DNA from: Verrucomicrobiota bacterium
GTDB lineage: Bacteria > Verrucomicrobiota > Verrucomicrobiia > Verrucomicrobiales > Akkermansiaceae
DNA: 64,000 bases
Assembly (NCBI GenBank): GCA_004293445.1
Contig: RDYP01000004.1
Location: forward strand, 124,001-188,000
Direction of reading: 5' to 3'
Position 1 is the stretch's first letter. Each line of letters starts with the position of its first letter. Positions 1-8,940 of this stretch are shown here, piece by piece. The translations under genes and the position numbers were made by a program. The notes beneath the pieces were generated by a model. That model searched no databases and had not been told where the DNA came from. It saw only the letters and a program-made list of their open reading frames with translations.

Positions 1-656
1 GAGGTTCCCGCGGCGATAATGGTCAGCCCGATCACCGCCTCTGAGACTCCCAACGCCTCGGCGATTTTCACAGCGTGCACGACCAGCAATTGCGAGCCGA
101 AAACCAGCACACCCAGCCCGGCCACGATTTTCAACACATCGGTGAAAATGCTGCCACGCTCCTTGATTTCCGGGATGTCGATATGGGCTTCATGCCCCAG
201 TTTTTCGTCCTTTTTCGCCATCCGCACCGCCCACCAGGTGTAAGCAACCGTCGCAAGAGCGAGGACGATGCCCTCGAACCGCGAAACCGATCCGTCCAAG
301 AAAGTCAACGGGACCAGCAGCGTCACCCCAACCAGCAGCGGAGCATCCCAACGCAGCACCTGAAGATGCGTGCTTACCGGATACACCACCGCCGCAAGAC
401 CGAGGATAACGGCAATGTTGAAAATGTTGGAACCCACCACGTTGCCCACAGCGATATCAGATTGCCCTAGCATCGCCGCTTTCAGCGAAACAATCAGCTC
501 CGGCATCGAGGTGCCAAAGGCCACCACCGTGAGCCCGACCACCAGCGGAGTCAGCCCCAGCTTCAGAGCCAAGGAAGCCCCACCCCGGACCAGGAGCTCG
601 GCACCCGCGAAAAGAATCAAACAGGCCAGCAGAATCAGCAGAACGGAAACAAACAT
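1..656 (-). CDS. Calcium/sodium antiporter, CaCA family (partial)
   Basis: The reading frame is open to the window edge, so only about 218 N-terminal residues are present. The protein starts with a hydrophobic helix (MFVSVLLILLACLIL) and carries the first alpha-repeat signature GTSMPEL near residue 45, followed by GNVVGSNIFN. Both are hallmarks of the K+-dependent Na+/Ca2+ exchanger (YrbG-like) family in the inner membrane. A cytosolic acidic/basic loop (AKKDEKLGHEAHID) separates the two halves. The second alpha-repeat begins just before the edge (EAVIGLTIIAAGT). It is divergent from kup, which suggests an ion-homeostasis neighbourhood. The family call is firm; ion specificity is not readable. 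Confidence 0.9.
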   Translation of the reverse strand, partial: MFVSVLLILLACLILFAGAELLVRGGASLALKLGLTPLVVGLTVVAFGTSMPELIVSLKAAMLGQSDIAVGNVVGSNIFNIAVILGLAAVVYPVSTHLQVLRWDAPLLVGVTLLVPLTFLDGSVSRFEGIVLALATVAYTWWAVRMAKKDEKLGHEAHIDIPEIKERGSIFTDVLKIVAGLGVLVFGSQLLVVHAVKIAEALGVSEAVIGLTIIAAGT

Positions 657-699
657 GCGGCCGGAGAATGCCCCATCTCCTTCAACGGGCGATTGAGAA

Positions 700-719
700 A
701 ATTGGCGAAATTTCCAATT
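700..719. promoter_or_regulatory. Short inverted repeat between the antiporter gene and kup
   Basis: Arms aattgg and ccaatt are separated by eight bases in the roughly 160-bp divergent intergenic region. It could be an operator serving either ion-transport gene, but six-base arms are short enough to occur by chance. Confidence 0.25.
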
Positions 720-815
720 CCCGCCGTCCCACGCATCCCGAGGACCATGGTTTTTCGCTGGTCAGCCATCGAACAGCCTGATTGGAAGGCCGGGCGGACG
801 ATCCGTTTCGCGACG

Positions 816-2714
816 ATGAATCAGCACTCCGACGGTCACTCCGTCCACAAGCCCAGCCTCGCTGCCGTCACTCTCGCCGCCCTCGGAATTGTCTTTGGCG
901 ACATCGGGACCAGCCCGCTTTATGCTTTTAGAGCGTGCTTTTCCGGCAATCACGGTGCCCCGGTGGACCCCACGAACCTCATCGGTGCCGCCTCGCTGAT
1001 CGTCTGGTCACTGATCCTCGTGGTATCCGTCAAATACCTCTTCATCATCCTCCGCCTCGACAACCGCGGCGAAGGCGGAATCCTAGCCCTCTCGGCCTTG
1101 ATTCGATCCAACGTTCGACGCCTCGGCGGCAGGGATCCCAAGTCGGTCCTCTACCTCGGCCTCGCCGGAGCCGCCTTGATTTACGCCGATGGCATGCTGA
1201 CCCCCGCGATTTCGGTGCTCAGTGCGGTCGAAGGCCTCTCGGTCAGCGCTCCAGTCGTTGCCGACTGGATCCTCCCCATCTGCGTCGCCATCCTCGTCCT
1301 GCTTTTTACGATCCAACGCCACGGCACCGGCAAAGTCGGCGTCCTCTTCGGTCCGGTGGTCCTGCTCTGGTTCTTCACCTTGGGAGCCCTCGGCATCCGC
1401 GCGCTGGTTCAGCACCCCGAAGTCTTGCTCGGCCTCAACCCCCAAGCCGGATTCCTCTTCCTGATTCACGAATGGCAGCACGCTTTTCCTCTGCTCGCAT
1501 CCGTCTTCCTCGCAGTAACCGGCGGCGAGGCCCTCTACGCCGACCTCGGGCACTTCGGAGTCAAACCCATCCGCATGGCTTGGTTCTCCGTCGTTTTTCC
1601 CGGACTCGCCTTGAACTACCTCGGCCAGGCCGCCCTCCTCACCGCAGATCCGGGAGCGATCACCAATCCTTTCTTCCTCCTCGCTCCCGACTATCTCCGC
1701 TTGCCTCTGACCGTCTTGGCGACCTGTGCCGCGATCATCGCCAGCCAAGCCCTCATCTCCGGAGCCTTCTCCCTGACCACCCAAGCCGTGCAACTCGGCT
1801 GCCTCCCGCGGGTGAGAATCCGCTACACCTCGGAACACTCCGCCGGACAAGTCTACGTTCCCGCCGTCAACCACCTGCTCGCCGTCGCCTGCATCATCCT
1901 CGTTCTCAGCTTCGGCAGCTCCGCCGCACTGGAAGGTGCCTACGGGATCGCGATCGCGCTGACCATGACCATCACCTCGATGCTCTTCTACTCCGCCGCC
2001 CTCTCCACTTGGGCTTGGAGCAAATGGCGCGCCGCCTTGGTCACCCTGCTCTTTCTCGCCGTTGATGGAGCCTTCCTCGCTGCGAACACCCACAAAATCC
2101 GCGAAGGCGGATGGCTGCCACTTGTCGTCGGCACGGCGATCTTCTTCATCATGCTCACCTGGATCTGGGGCCGGGCACGCCTCTACGCGCGACTTTCCAA
2201 AGAATCGCTGCCGATCGATGCCCTGCTGCAGGATCTCCGCCGTGGCTGCATCCACCGGGTTTCCGGCACCGCCGTTTACATGAGCGGCCGCGGCGATACC
2301 GTGCCCACCGCCCTCTTGCACAATCTCAAGCACAACCAAGTGCTCCACGAACGCGTCGTTCTCCTCCACGTCGAAACCCTCGACCAACCCCACGCTGAAA
2401 GCATCGATGCCGCGGACCACGGCGACCTCGGCGAAGGCATTCACCGCGTCACCCTGCGCTTCGGATTCGCCGACACCCCCGATGTCCCGGAAGCGCTGAA
2501 ACTTCGACTCCCAGAGACGGCCCGCTTCAATCCCGGCAAGGCGACTTTCTTCCTCGGCCGCGAAACCTATGGCGTTGGAAAAAACGCGAGCCTGCTCGAT
2601 CGACTCCGCCTCGTCGTCTTCGCCGCCATGGCCCGCAACGCATCGCCCGCCACCGCCTACTTCCGGCTCCCGCCGGGCCGCGTCGTGGAACTCGGGGCCC
2701 AGATCACCTTGTGA
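816..2714 (+). CDS. kup: Low-affinity potassium transport protein Kup
   Basis: A 632-residue K+ uptake permease of the KUP/HAK/KT family in the inner membrane. The family signature GIVFGDIGTSPLYAF lies near residues 24-38, followed by about twelve hydrophobic segments to roughly residue 440 and then a hydrophilic C-terminal cytosolic domain. An open frame extends 41 codons further upstream to 693, but that extension is basic and not family-like, whereas ATG at 816 gives the usual short N-terminus and a family-typical length. The 3' end overlaps the convergent truA gene by 11 bp, so no terminator separates them. Confidence 0.93.
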   Translation: MNQHSDGHSVHKPSLAAVTLAALGIVFGDIGTSPLYAFRACFSGNHGAPVDPTNLIGAASLIVWSLILVVSVKYLFIILRLDNRGEGGILALSALIRSNVRRLGGRDPKSVLYLGLAGAALIYADGMLTPAISVLSAVEGLSVSAPVVADWILPICVAILVLLFTIQRHGTGKVGVLFGPVVLLWFFTLGALGIRALVQHPEVLLGLNPQAGFLFLIHEWQHAFPLLASVFLAVTGGEALYADLGHFGVKPIRMAWFSVVFPGLALNYLGQAALLTADPGAITNPFFLLAPDYLRLPLTVLATCAAIIASQALISGAFSLTTQAVQLGCLPRVRIRYTSEHSAGQVYVPAVNHLLAVACIILVLSFGSSAALEGAYGIAIALTMTITSMLFYSAALSTWAWSKWRAALVTLLFLAVDGAFLAANTHKIREGGWLPLVVGTAIFFIMLTWIWGRARLYARLSKESLPIDALLQDLRRGCIHRVSGTAVYMSGRGDTVPTALLHNLKHNQVLHERVVLLHVETLDQPHAESIDAADHGDLGEGIHRVTLRFGFADTPDVPEALKLRLPETARFNPGKATFFLGRETYGVGKNASLLDRLRLVVFAAMARNASPATAYFRLPPGRVVELGAQITL

Positions 2715-3474
2715 TCCGGCCGTAGTCGACCGACTCCAGGAAAAGCCCGTCCGCCGGGGCACAGTGCGAGCAACGCCCGAGCGGCAGGCCCGGCGCTTGA
2801 TCCAGCAAGCCCGCCACCTCCGCGACCGCGAGACGCCCCTGGGCCACTTGAACCGCAGCACCCGTCATCAGCCGCACCATTCGGTATAGGAAACCATCGC
2901 CGGTGAACCGCAGCCGCCAGCCCCACGCGATCTCCTCCAATCCGACCCGCGTGATCGTCCTCACGTAGCTCGTTTCCTCGGTCTCGTTTCCACGCCGCGC
3001 GCCGAAGGCTTCGAAATCGTGCCTGCCCTCAAAACAGGCCAGCATTTCGCGTAGAGTGAAGGGATCGAGCTGCCGCGGCAAATGCCAGGCCCGCCCCGCA
3101 CGAAAAGGCGAAAGCACCGGCTCCAACGAGAGATCATAGCGGTAGGTCTTGCCCTGCGCCGAGTGCCGCGCGTGAAAATCCGCCGCCACCTCCTCGCAAG
3201 CCAACACCCGGATCGATGCCGGCAACTTCGTGTTCAGCGCGGGCACCCAGTTGAAAGGATTCATCGTCAATCCCTCCGGCACGTCGAAATGCGCGATCTG
3301 TCCCAGTGCGTGAACCCCCGCGTCCGTCCGACCCGAACCATGAATGCGCACCGCCTGCTTGGCCGTCGCCGCAATGGCCGACTCGATGAAATCCTGCACC
3401 GTGTTCCCGCCGGGCTGCGACTGCCAACCCGCCAGAGCCACGCCATCGTAAGCGATCGTCAATTTCAAGCGCAC
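2704..3474 (-). CDS. truA: tRNA pseudouridine synthase A
   Basis: This 256-residue enzyme isomerises uridines 38-40 in the tRNA anticodon stem to pseudouridine. The catalytic aspartate lies in GRTDAGVHA (Asp51), and the N-terminus MRLKLTIAYDG with GWQSQ is typical of TruA. The C-terminal half contains the family's FLYRMVR segment. Length matches the family. The gene lies downstream of tRNA-Arg on the same strand, with a stem-loop terminator between them. Confidence 0.95.
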   Translation of the reverse strand: MRLKLTIAYDGVALAGWQSQPGGNTVQDFIESAIAATAKQAVRIHGSGRTDAGVHALGQIAHFDVPEGLTMNPFNWVPALNTKLPASIRVLACEEVAADFHARHSAQGKTYRYDLSLEPVLSPFRAGRAWHLPRQLDPFTLREMLACFEGRHDFEAFGARRGNETEETSYVRTITRVGLEEIAWGWRLRFTGDGFLYRMVRLMTGAAVQVAQGRLAVAEVAGLLDQAPGLPLGRCSHCAPADGLFLESVDYGRITR

Positions 3475-3557
3475 GCCGCGGAGCCTTCACCAAGCAAGGC
3501 CCAGCGCCAAGCTCCGAGCGACTCGTTCCCAACCACCAGGACCCAAGCTCTTTCGCT

Positions 3558-3600
3558 CGAAAACAAAAGCGCCGCGAGCAAATTGCCAGCGGCGCTTTAA
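3558..3600 (-). terminator. Rho-independent terminator after tRNA-Arg
   Basis: Read on the minus strand, arms aaagcgccg and cggcgcttt (plus positions 3590-3598 and 3566-3574) form a perfect 9-bp stem with a 15-base loop, followed by tgtttt. It sits a few bases past the tRNA 3' end. Confidence 0.85.
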
Positions 3601-3603
3601 AAG

Positions 3604-3680
<77 letters not shown>

Positions 3681-3708
3681 TTTGTCGTGCCTCGCGGCGC
3701 GGGCGGGA

Positions 3709-3737
3709 AGAAAGCCGAAGCAGGTGGCACCTGTCAA
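3709..3737 (-). promoter_or_regulatory. Possible promoter of tRNA-Arg
   Basis: On the minus strand a perfect sigma-70 -35 box ttgaca (3737-3732) is followed, after a 17-18 bp spacer, by a weak -10 (ctttct or tttctt) about 30 bp before the tRNA. The -35 is convincing; the -10 is poor. Confidence 0.4.
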
Positions 3738-3781
3738 GAACTTCGATGCCCGAAAATCATCCAAACGCCACATTTCTTCCC

Positions 3782-4720
3782 TCATCGGGACTGCTCCAGC
3801 ATGCGCAGCAAGGGCAGCTCGGCACGCGCGCGAATGTCCTCCGGCAACTCGACCCTCGGCTGGAGCGTCTCCAAACAAGCATGAAGCTTCGCCAAGGTGT
3901 TCATTTTCATATAACGGCAGTCCGCGCAGGCACAGCGATCGGTCGGACCGGCGATCAAATTCTTGTCGGGACACTCGCGGCGCAGTCGGTGCAGCATCCC
4001 ACTCTCCGTCACCACAATGATGTCCTGGACCGGCGCGTTGCGGCAGAAATCGATCATCCGCTCCGTCGAGCATACCTCGTCCGCCAGCAAGCGCACCGCC
4101 TGGGTGCACTCGGGATGAGCGACGACCAGCGCGTCAGGATGCTGCGCCTTGATCCGCTGGATAGAATCGCGGGTGAATTCGACGTGCACGTAGCAACTCC
4201 CCTTCCAGAGATCCATCTTGCGACCCGTCTGCTCCATCACCCAGGCCCCCAGATTTTCGTCCGGCACGAAAAGAATCGGCCGATCCGCCGGAGCCTTGTT
4301 CACGATCTTCACCGCGTTGCCCGAAGTGCAGATCACGTCGCAAAGCGCCTTCACGTGTGCCGAGCAGTTGATGTAGGCGATCACATAGTAGTTCTTCGCC
4401 GCATTCGCCTGGAGAAAGGCTTCCAGCTCCGGACCGGGACAGGATTGCTCGAGCGAGCAACCCGCATCTTTGTCCGGCAGCACGACGACCTTCCCGGGAT
4501 TCACAATCTTTGCCGTCTCCGCCATAAAATGGACGCCACAAAAGGCGATCACATCGGCGGAAGTCTCCTTGGCATGATAGGCGAGACCCAGTGAATCGCC
4601 CACATAGTCAGCGATGTCTTGGATGTCACCGGTTTGATAGTTGTGAGCCAAGATGACGGCATTGCGTTCCTTCTTCAGGGCGAGAATGGCCTCCTTGAGG
4701 TCGAGCGCGGCGGCGGGCAT
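3782..4720 (-). CDS. nadA: Quinolinate synthase NadA
   Basis: This 312-residue 4Fe-4S enzyme condenses iminoaspartate with dihydroxyacetone phosphate to quinolinate in de novo NAD synthesis. The N-terminus holds ILAHNYQ (about 24-29). FCGVHFMAETAKI lies near 60-72. Candidate cluster cysteines are in GCSLEQSCP (88-95), HPEC (205) and CACADC (263-268). The length fits the compact bacterial NadA type. nadB and nadC are not in the window. ATG at 4720 gives a normal short N-terminus. Confidence 0.95.
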   Translation of the reverse strand: MPAAALDLKEAILALKKERNAVILAHNYQTGDIQDIADYVGDSLGLAYHAKETSADVIAFCGVHFMAETAKIVNPGKVVVLPDKDAGCSLEQSCPGPELEAFLQANAAKNYYVIAYINCSAHVKALCDVICTSGNAVKIVNKAPADRPILFVPDENLGAWVMEQTGRKMDLWKGSCYVHVEFTRDSIQRIKAQHPDALVVAHPECTQAVRLLADEVCSTERMIDFCRNAPVQDIIVVTESGMLHRLRRECPDKNLIAGPTDRCACADCRYMKMNTLAKLHACLETLQPRVELPEDIRARAELPLLRMLEQSR

Positions 4721-4778
4721 GCGGGGACGATGAGCCCGGAAAGGGACTTGCTCAATGCGGAAGTCCCATCAAAACCGT

Positions 4779-4817
4779 GCAAAGAAAAACCCGCCGCAGC
4801 CGAAGCCAGGGCGGGTT
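4779..4817 (-). terminator. Rho-independent terminator after the bactofilin gene
   Basis: On the minus strand aacccgcc and ggcgggtt form an 8-bp stem (plus 4810-4817 with 4788-4795) followed by a tttctttg tract. It lies about 20 bp beyond the bactofilin stop codon. Confidence 0.8.
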
Positions 4818-4837
4818 CGCGAAAAAAAGGCTCTCGC

Positions 4838-5467
4838 TCAGGGATTCACCACCCCAGCCAGATCGGCCTGCTTCGGCAGTTCCACCGCCTTCGCCGCTGG
4901 TGCCGCCGGGGCGGGGCTTGTGGCAGCAGCAGGAGCTGAGGCAGCAGCCTTACCCGTCGCCGCTGGCGTCGAAGGGGTTCCCACGCTCGACTTGCCGACG
5001 AAAATCGCGCCGGGCTCGATGGCCAGACTCTTCGCCTTGATGTCTCCGACCACCTCGGCGGTCGACTTCAGTTCGACCCGATCACTGGCGACGATGTTGC
5101 CATGAACCTTGCCATAAACCACCACGGTACCGGTCTTGATTTCCGCTTTCAGGCGGGCGTTTTCGCCGACAGTCAGATTCCCGTCCGACTGGATCTCACC
5201 CTCGATGCGACCATCCACCACCAAGTCGTTGGTGAATTTCACGGTGCCCTTGATCTCGACGTCGGAGCTCAGGACATTGCGGGACGGACCCACCGGGCGC
5301 TGCGGAGCTGGAGCGGCGAAGGAGGCCGGCGCGGCAGGAGTCTCCAAGGTCGTGAAGCTGGAGACAGGGGTCGGAGCCGGGGTGTAACTTGGGGCCGGAC
5401 TCGGCGCGGCGGGCTCTTCCACGGGCTTTTGACCGATGACTTTACGGAATCCGAAGCTGCTGCTCAT
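4838..5467 (-). CDS. Bactofilin (polymer-forming cytoskeletal protein)
   Basis: A 209-residue protein with a central right-handed beta-helix bactofilin (DUF583) domain at about residues 70-170. It is recognisable from repeating six-residue rungs such as IKGTVKF, VVDGRIEGEI, TVVVYGKVHGNI and KSTAEVVGDI. Both flanks are low-complexity and rich in Pro/Ala, as is normal for bactofilins. Bactofilins self-assemble into non-nucleotide filaments that position envelope enzymes at the inner membrane. It follows the TPR membrane protein by 33 bp on the same strand, so the two are probably co-transcribed, and it ends at a clear terminator. Confidence 0.9.
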   Translation of the reverse strand: MSSSFGFRKVIGQKPVEEPAAPSPAPSYTPAPTPVSSFTTLETPAAPASFAAPAPQRPVGPSRNVLSSDVEIKGTVKFTNDLVVDGRIEGEIQSDGNLTVGENARLKAEIKTGTVVVYGKVHGNIVASDRVELKSTAEVVGDIKAKSLAIEPGAIFVGKSSVGTPSTPAATGKAAASAPAAATSPAPAAPAAKAVELPKQADLAGVVNP

Positions 5468-5500
5468 AGTGATTGGATAGGAATAGGTTAGAAGAAAAAG

Positions 5501-6328
5501 TCAATTGGTTTTCCCGTCGGCAGGGGCCGCTGGTGCCTCGACTGCAGGTGCCGGCGCGGGCGCGGGCGCGGGCGCGGCAGGAGCCACTTCTTGGGGAGCA
5601 GCGCCTTGCGGAGCAGGATCTTTCGGTGCCTCGGCCTTGCCAGCCTCATCCGGCGTTGGCGCGGGGGCCGGCGGAGCCTCGATCTCGAGCGGAGCTTTGA
5701 AGCGCAACATCCGCAGGTGCTGGTCGGCAAGCGTGGCCATCGGGCTCTCCGCGAAACCATCTTGGACCCGCTTGTAAAACTGCTCCGCCTCGTCGAGCTT
5801 GCCGTCCGCCTTCGCGAGATCACCGAGTGAAATCAGTGCGTAAGGGGCGATGAATTTCGCATCCGGGGCATCGGCCAAATCCCGGAACAGGCCCGCGGCC
5901 TCCTCATTTTTGCCCTGCTGCATCAGGCGGGATGCCAGACTGGCACGCGCCGTCGGCCCCGAAGGATGCCCCGCCGAACCGGCCACGCACTCGCGCAGGG
6001 TTTCGATCGCCGCATCTTGGTCGCCTGCCTCCCATTGCTTTTCAGCAACTAACAGACGCGCGCTACCTGCAGCGACGCTGTCCGGCTGGCTCTTCAAAAG
6101 GTCCTGCAAATCCTGCAAAGACTCCGCCTTCGAAAGGGCAGCACCTGCCGACTTTTCGGCCCCTTCCTTGATCCCGCTGTAAACGATCCACCCCGCGGCA
6201 GCGGCGGCGAGCACGATTCCCAACACGATCAGATTCTTCTGGTTGCGATCCAGAAAAGCCTCGAATGCCGAGGGACCGTGGGAAATCTCGGCGAGGGGAC
6301 GCGGGGTATCGGATGGATCTTCGACCAT
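5501..6328 (-). CDS. Membrane-anchored TPR protein (YfgM-like)
   Basis: A 275-residue protein with a short cytosolic N-terminus, a single transmembrane helix (about 33-50, LIVLGIVLAAAAAGWIVY), a tetratricopeptide-like helical domain (about 70-215, with ALISLGDLAKADGKLDEAEQFY as one repeat), and a C-terminal Ala/Pro-rich tail from residue 220. The architecture matches YfgM/ancillary SecYEG translocon subunit proteins, which sit at the inner membrane facing the periplasm. The gene is immediately upstream of bactofilin, and the pairing hints at an envelope scaffold role, which is inference. It is divergent from lpxB. Confidence 0.7.
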   Translation of the reverse strand: MVEDPSDTPRPLAEISHGPSAFEAFLDRNQKNLIVLGIVLAAAAAGWIVYSGIKEGAEKSAGAALSKAESLQDLQDLLKSQPDSVAAGSARLLVAEKQWEAGDQDAAIETLRECVAGSAGHPSGPTARASLASRLMQQGKNEEAAGLFRDLADAPDAKFIAPYALISLGDLAKADGKLDEAEQFYKRVQDGFAESPMATLADQHLRMLRFKAPLEIEAPPAPAPTPDEAGKAEAPKDPAPQGAAPQEVAPAAPAPAPAPAPAVEAPAAPADGKTN

Positions 6329-6470
6329 GATGCAAGCGGGCTGCGGTGGCCGATTAAGGGTCGAGGTCGGGCGAAATCAATGACGAATTCCCCGCGGGAA
6401 GCATCGATCGCTCCCACGGCGGGGATTTTCATGGCCAGCGCGGTCGGCCGATCCCTAGAGTCCGCCGCAG

Positions 6471-7598
6471 ATGGCCCAAGCGCTGTATGTCATCGCAGGA
6501 GAATTGAGCGGAGATGCCCACGGCGCGGGAATGCTGCGGGCCCTCGCCGCCCTGCATCCCGACCTGGAAATCCACGGTGCCGGGGGACCGGAAATGCACG
6601 AGCTTTCAGGTGGAAAGGTGCGCGACTGGGTGGAAGACGCTGCCGTGATGGGATTCTGGGAAGTCCTTAAACGCTACCACTGGTTCAAGGCCCGCTTCGA
6701 CGAAATGCTGGCCGAAGCCGTCGCCCTGCGACCACAGGCATTGGTGCTTGTCGACTATCCCGGCTTCAACCTGCGCTTCGCCGCCGCCATCCGCAAGGCG
6801 CTGCCGGAAACTCACATCATTTACTACATCAGCCCCCAAGTCTGGGCTTGGAACAAGGGACGACTGCCCAAAATGACGCGCATCCTCGACGAAATGCTCT
6901 GCCTCTTCCCCTTCGAGCAGGCGATCTTCGAGGGCGCCGGCCTGAAGACCACCTTCGTCGGACATCCCTTGGTCGACGAATTGGAAGCCCGACGCACGGA
7001 GATCTCCCGCGACGAAAAGCTCGTCGCCCTGCTACCCGGAAGCCGCGAGCGCGAGATCGCCCGCCTCTTCCCGATGATGCTGGAATCGGCCAACCGCCTC
7101 CACCAGAAGCACCCGCAAGTCCGCTTTGCCGCCTGCGGTGCCTCGCCCAAACTCACCACCCGAATGCGCGAAATGAGCGCCGCCGCCGGAATGGCGGACC
7201 TCGTTCGCATCGAAGAAGGCGGCGCGCACACTTTGATGCAGCAGGCCGCCTGCGGAGTGGTTGCCAGCGGTACCGCGACGCTCGAGGCCGCCTATTTCGG
7301 TCTCCCTTACTGCCTCGTTTACAAGGTCGCGTGGCCCACCTACCTCGCCGCACGCCTCTTGGTCACCATCGAGCACATCGGCCTCATCAACATCCTCGCC
7401 GGAACCCGCGTGGTGGAGGAATTCATCCAAGGGGAGGCGGAAGCGCCCCAAGTCGAACGCTCGCTATCGCGGTTTTTGGAGGACGCCGCCCACCGCGAGG
7501 CGACCCGACGGCAAGTTCTGGCTACCGCCGCCAAATTGGGAGCCACCGGGGCGCACGAGCGCGCTGCCAATGCCGTCGCCCGCTGGTTGCAGAGTTGA
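6471..7598 (+). CDS. lpxB: Lipid-A-disaccharide synthase
   Basis: This 375-residue GT19 glycosyltransferase joins UDP-2,3-diacylglucosamine with lipid X to make the lipid A disaccharide on the cytoplasmic face of the inner membrane. Family motifs include the start IAGELSGDAHGA, VDYPGFNLR near 92-100, YYISPQVWAW near 119-128, LLPGSREREI near 186-195, and VASGTATLEAA near 263-273. Length is normal. It shows the organism makes lipid A and so has a conventional LPS-type outer membrane. Confidence 0.96.
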   Translation: MAQALYVIAGELSGDAHGAGMLRALAALHPDLEIHGAGGPEMHELSGGKVRDWVEDAAVMGFWEVLKRYHWFKARFDEMLAEAVALRPQALVLVDYPGFNLRFAAAIRKALPETHIIYYISPQVWAWNKGRLPKMTRILDEMLCLFPFEQAIFEGAGLKTTFVGHPLVDELEARRTEISRDEKLVALLPGSREREIARLFPMMLESANRLHQKHPQVRFAACGASPKLTTRMREMSAAAGMADLVRIEEGGAHTLMQQAACGVVASGTATLEAAYFGLPYCLVYKVAWPTYLAARLLVTIEHIGLINILAGTRVVEEFIQGEAEAPQVERSLSRFLEDAAHREATRRQVLATAAKLGATGAHERAANAVARWLQS

Positions 7599-7656
7599 CA
7601 CCTCCGCACACATCGCCACTTGCCATCGCCGATCGATCCGCTACACCCGCGGCGGG

Positions 7657-7833
7657 ATGAAATTGACGTCGATCTTCGCCACCGCTGCCGCCGGACTCTT
7701 GCTTTGCTCGGTTTCTTGCGAGCGTCACGAGTGGGAGGAAACCAAAGCCCTGCACGAAAAACACGGCCACGGCGCGTCGCATTCCGACGACACCCACGCC
7801 ACCGGCGATCACGCCGAGGAAAAGACTCACTGA
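7657..7833 (+). CDS. Small histidine-rich lipoprotein
   Basis: A 58-residue exported protein. The signal peptide MKLTSIFATAAAGLLL runs into a lipobox-like CSVSC, predicting a lipidated Cys near residue 21. The mature part is only about 38 residues and very rich in His, Glu and Asp (HEKHGHG, DDTHATGDHAEEKTH), suggesting divalent-metal binding. A longer open frame starts at 7261, but its upstream part is a shadow of lpxB. No domain is recognised. It is read 58 bp after lpxB, and its 3' end overlaps the convergent reductase gene by 7 bp. Confidence 0.65.
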   Translation: MKLTSIFATAAAGLLLCSVSCERHEWEETKALHEKHGHGASHSDDTHATGDHAEEKTH

Positions 7834-8444
7834 GTCTTCCTGCGATAAGTCAAAAAGCATTCACCGATCGCCGGTCTTGGATCGAAATCGACCAGATCGA
7901 AGGCCAGCGATGCAGGCAAAAAAGCCCCGGGCACACCGCTGAGCGTCGGTGCCTCGCCCCCGCCAAACAATCGATGACCCGCCCAAGTCAGGTGGAGTTC
8001 ATCAATCGCATCCATTTCCGCGAGGGCGAACACCAACTGCCCACCGCCTTCGCAGTGGACACGACGAATCCCTTCATCCGCCAGCATCCCGAGGAATTCG
8101 GCCAGATTCCCTCGATGCATCACTGCTCCGACGACTTCCTGCCCGACGCCCTCCGTCACGAGCAAGTGCACGGGCCCGCCAGGCGAGTGAAATAAAGGGT
8201 GCCCGGCATCGAAAGCCCCACTCCGCGAAACCACGCAGCGCCAAGGATCGCCCGCCGCCTTCAGCGTCATTCGATCCGCCTCCAAAGTACCGCGGCCGAC
8301 CAGCAGTGCATCGGCCCCCGCACGCAGCGCGAGCAAACGCGCGTGATCCTCGCGCGAAGTCCATCCCGACGGCCGCCGCGCGACCGACGAAATTTTTCCG
8401 TCCGCCGAAATCGCGAGATTGATGCTGATCTGAGGGCGGGTCAT
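7827..8444 (-). CDS. RibD C-terminal/dihydrofolate reductase-like reductase
   Basis: A 205-residue single-domain protein of the RibD_C family, which reduces pyrimidine or folate-like substrates with NADPH. It begins RPQISINLAISADGKIS, has the DALLVGRGTLEADRMTL nucleotide-site segment near 43-60, and HCEGGGQLVFAL (about 125-136), the conserved EGG motif. No deaminase domain is present, so the riboflavin deaminase step would need another gene. ATG at 8444 places the conserved N-terminal strand correctly; the open frame extends to 8519. It could act in riboflavin synthesis or be a paralogue of unknown substrate. Confidence 0.8.
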   Translation of the reverse strand: MTRPQISINLAISADGKISSVARRPSGWTSREDHARLLALRAGADALLVGRGTLEADRMTLKAAGDPWRCVVSRSGAFDAGHPLFHSPGGPVHLLVTEGVGQEVVGAVMHRGNLAEFLGMLADEGIRRVHCEGGGQLVFALAEMDAIDELHLTWAGHRLFGGGEAPTLSGVPGAFLPASLAFDLVDFDPRPAIGECFLTYRRKTQ

Positions 8445-8562
8445 GCGATGCGGGGAACTCATTCCCGACCGACTTTGAGCGCGGATCTCCTCGCGATCAA
8501 GATCCACCGCGACCCGCATTTCCCACGCTTGCCCCGGTCCGCTCCCCGGCTATCGTCCGCCC

Positions 8563-8934
8563 GTGAGCAAGCCCCAACCAAAAATCACTGCCTACCTCAA
8601 AACCTTCTGCGGCTGGAGCGAAGGAGTCCGTGCGATCATGCGGAAATACCAACTTCCCTACGAAGAAAAGGACATCATCAAGAATCCCGCCTTCCGCTGG
8701 GAAATGGAGCAGCGCAGCGGCCAATCCCTCTCACCATGCGTCGAAATCGACGGCACCATGCTGCCCGACATTTCCGGTGAAGAAGTTGAAAAGTGGATGA
8801 TCGCCAACGGTTACTTCGAGGCCAGCGATGCCGAAGCCGACGCGCCGACCAATTCCGCGTGCAGCGACGAACAACACGCAGCCATGGCCCGCGGTGAATT
8901 CCAGTTGCCCGGCAAAATCCGCTTCCTCGGTTGA
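8563..8934 (+). CDS. Glutaredoxin-like protein with CGWS active site
   Basis: A 123-residue thioredoxin-fold protein beginning at GTG 8563. The active site is TFCGWSEGV (C-x-x-S), so only the nucleophilic cysteine is kept, as in monothiol glutaredoxins. Later blocks are the cis-proline-like SLSPCVEIDG and LPDISGEEVEKWM, typical of the glutaredoxin C-terminal glutathione-binding region. A 30-residue tail (CSDEQHAAMARG) is extra. It could serve in Fe-S handling or glutathione-dependent reduction; the serine excludes a standard dithiol disulfide reductase. Confidence 0.85.
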   Translation: MSKPQPKITAYLKTFCGWSEGVRAIMRKYQLPYEEKDIIKNPAFRWEMEQRSGQSLSPCVEIDGTMLPDISGEEVEKWMIANGYFEASDAEADAPTNSACSDEQHAAMARGEFQLPGKIRFLG

Positions 8935-8940
8935 GACCGA

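Noticed and set aside
693-815. N-terminal extension of kup
   Set aside because: The extra 41 residues are basic and not family-like; ATG 816 matches the family start.
1083-2861. 592-codon minus-strand ORF
   Set aside because: Antisense to kup, which has its full family signature and length.
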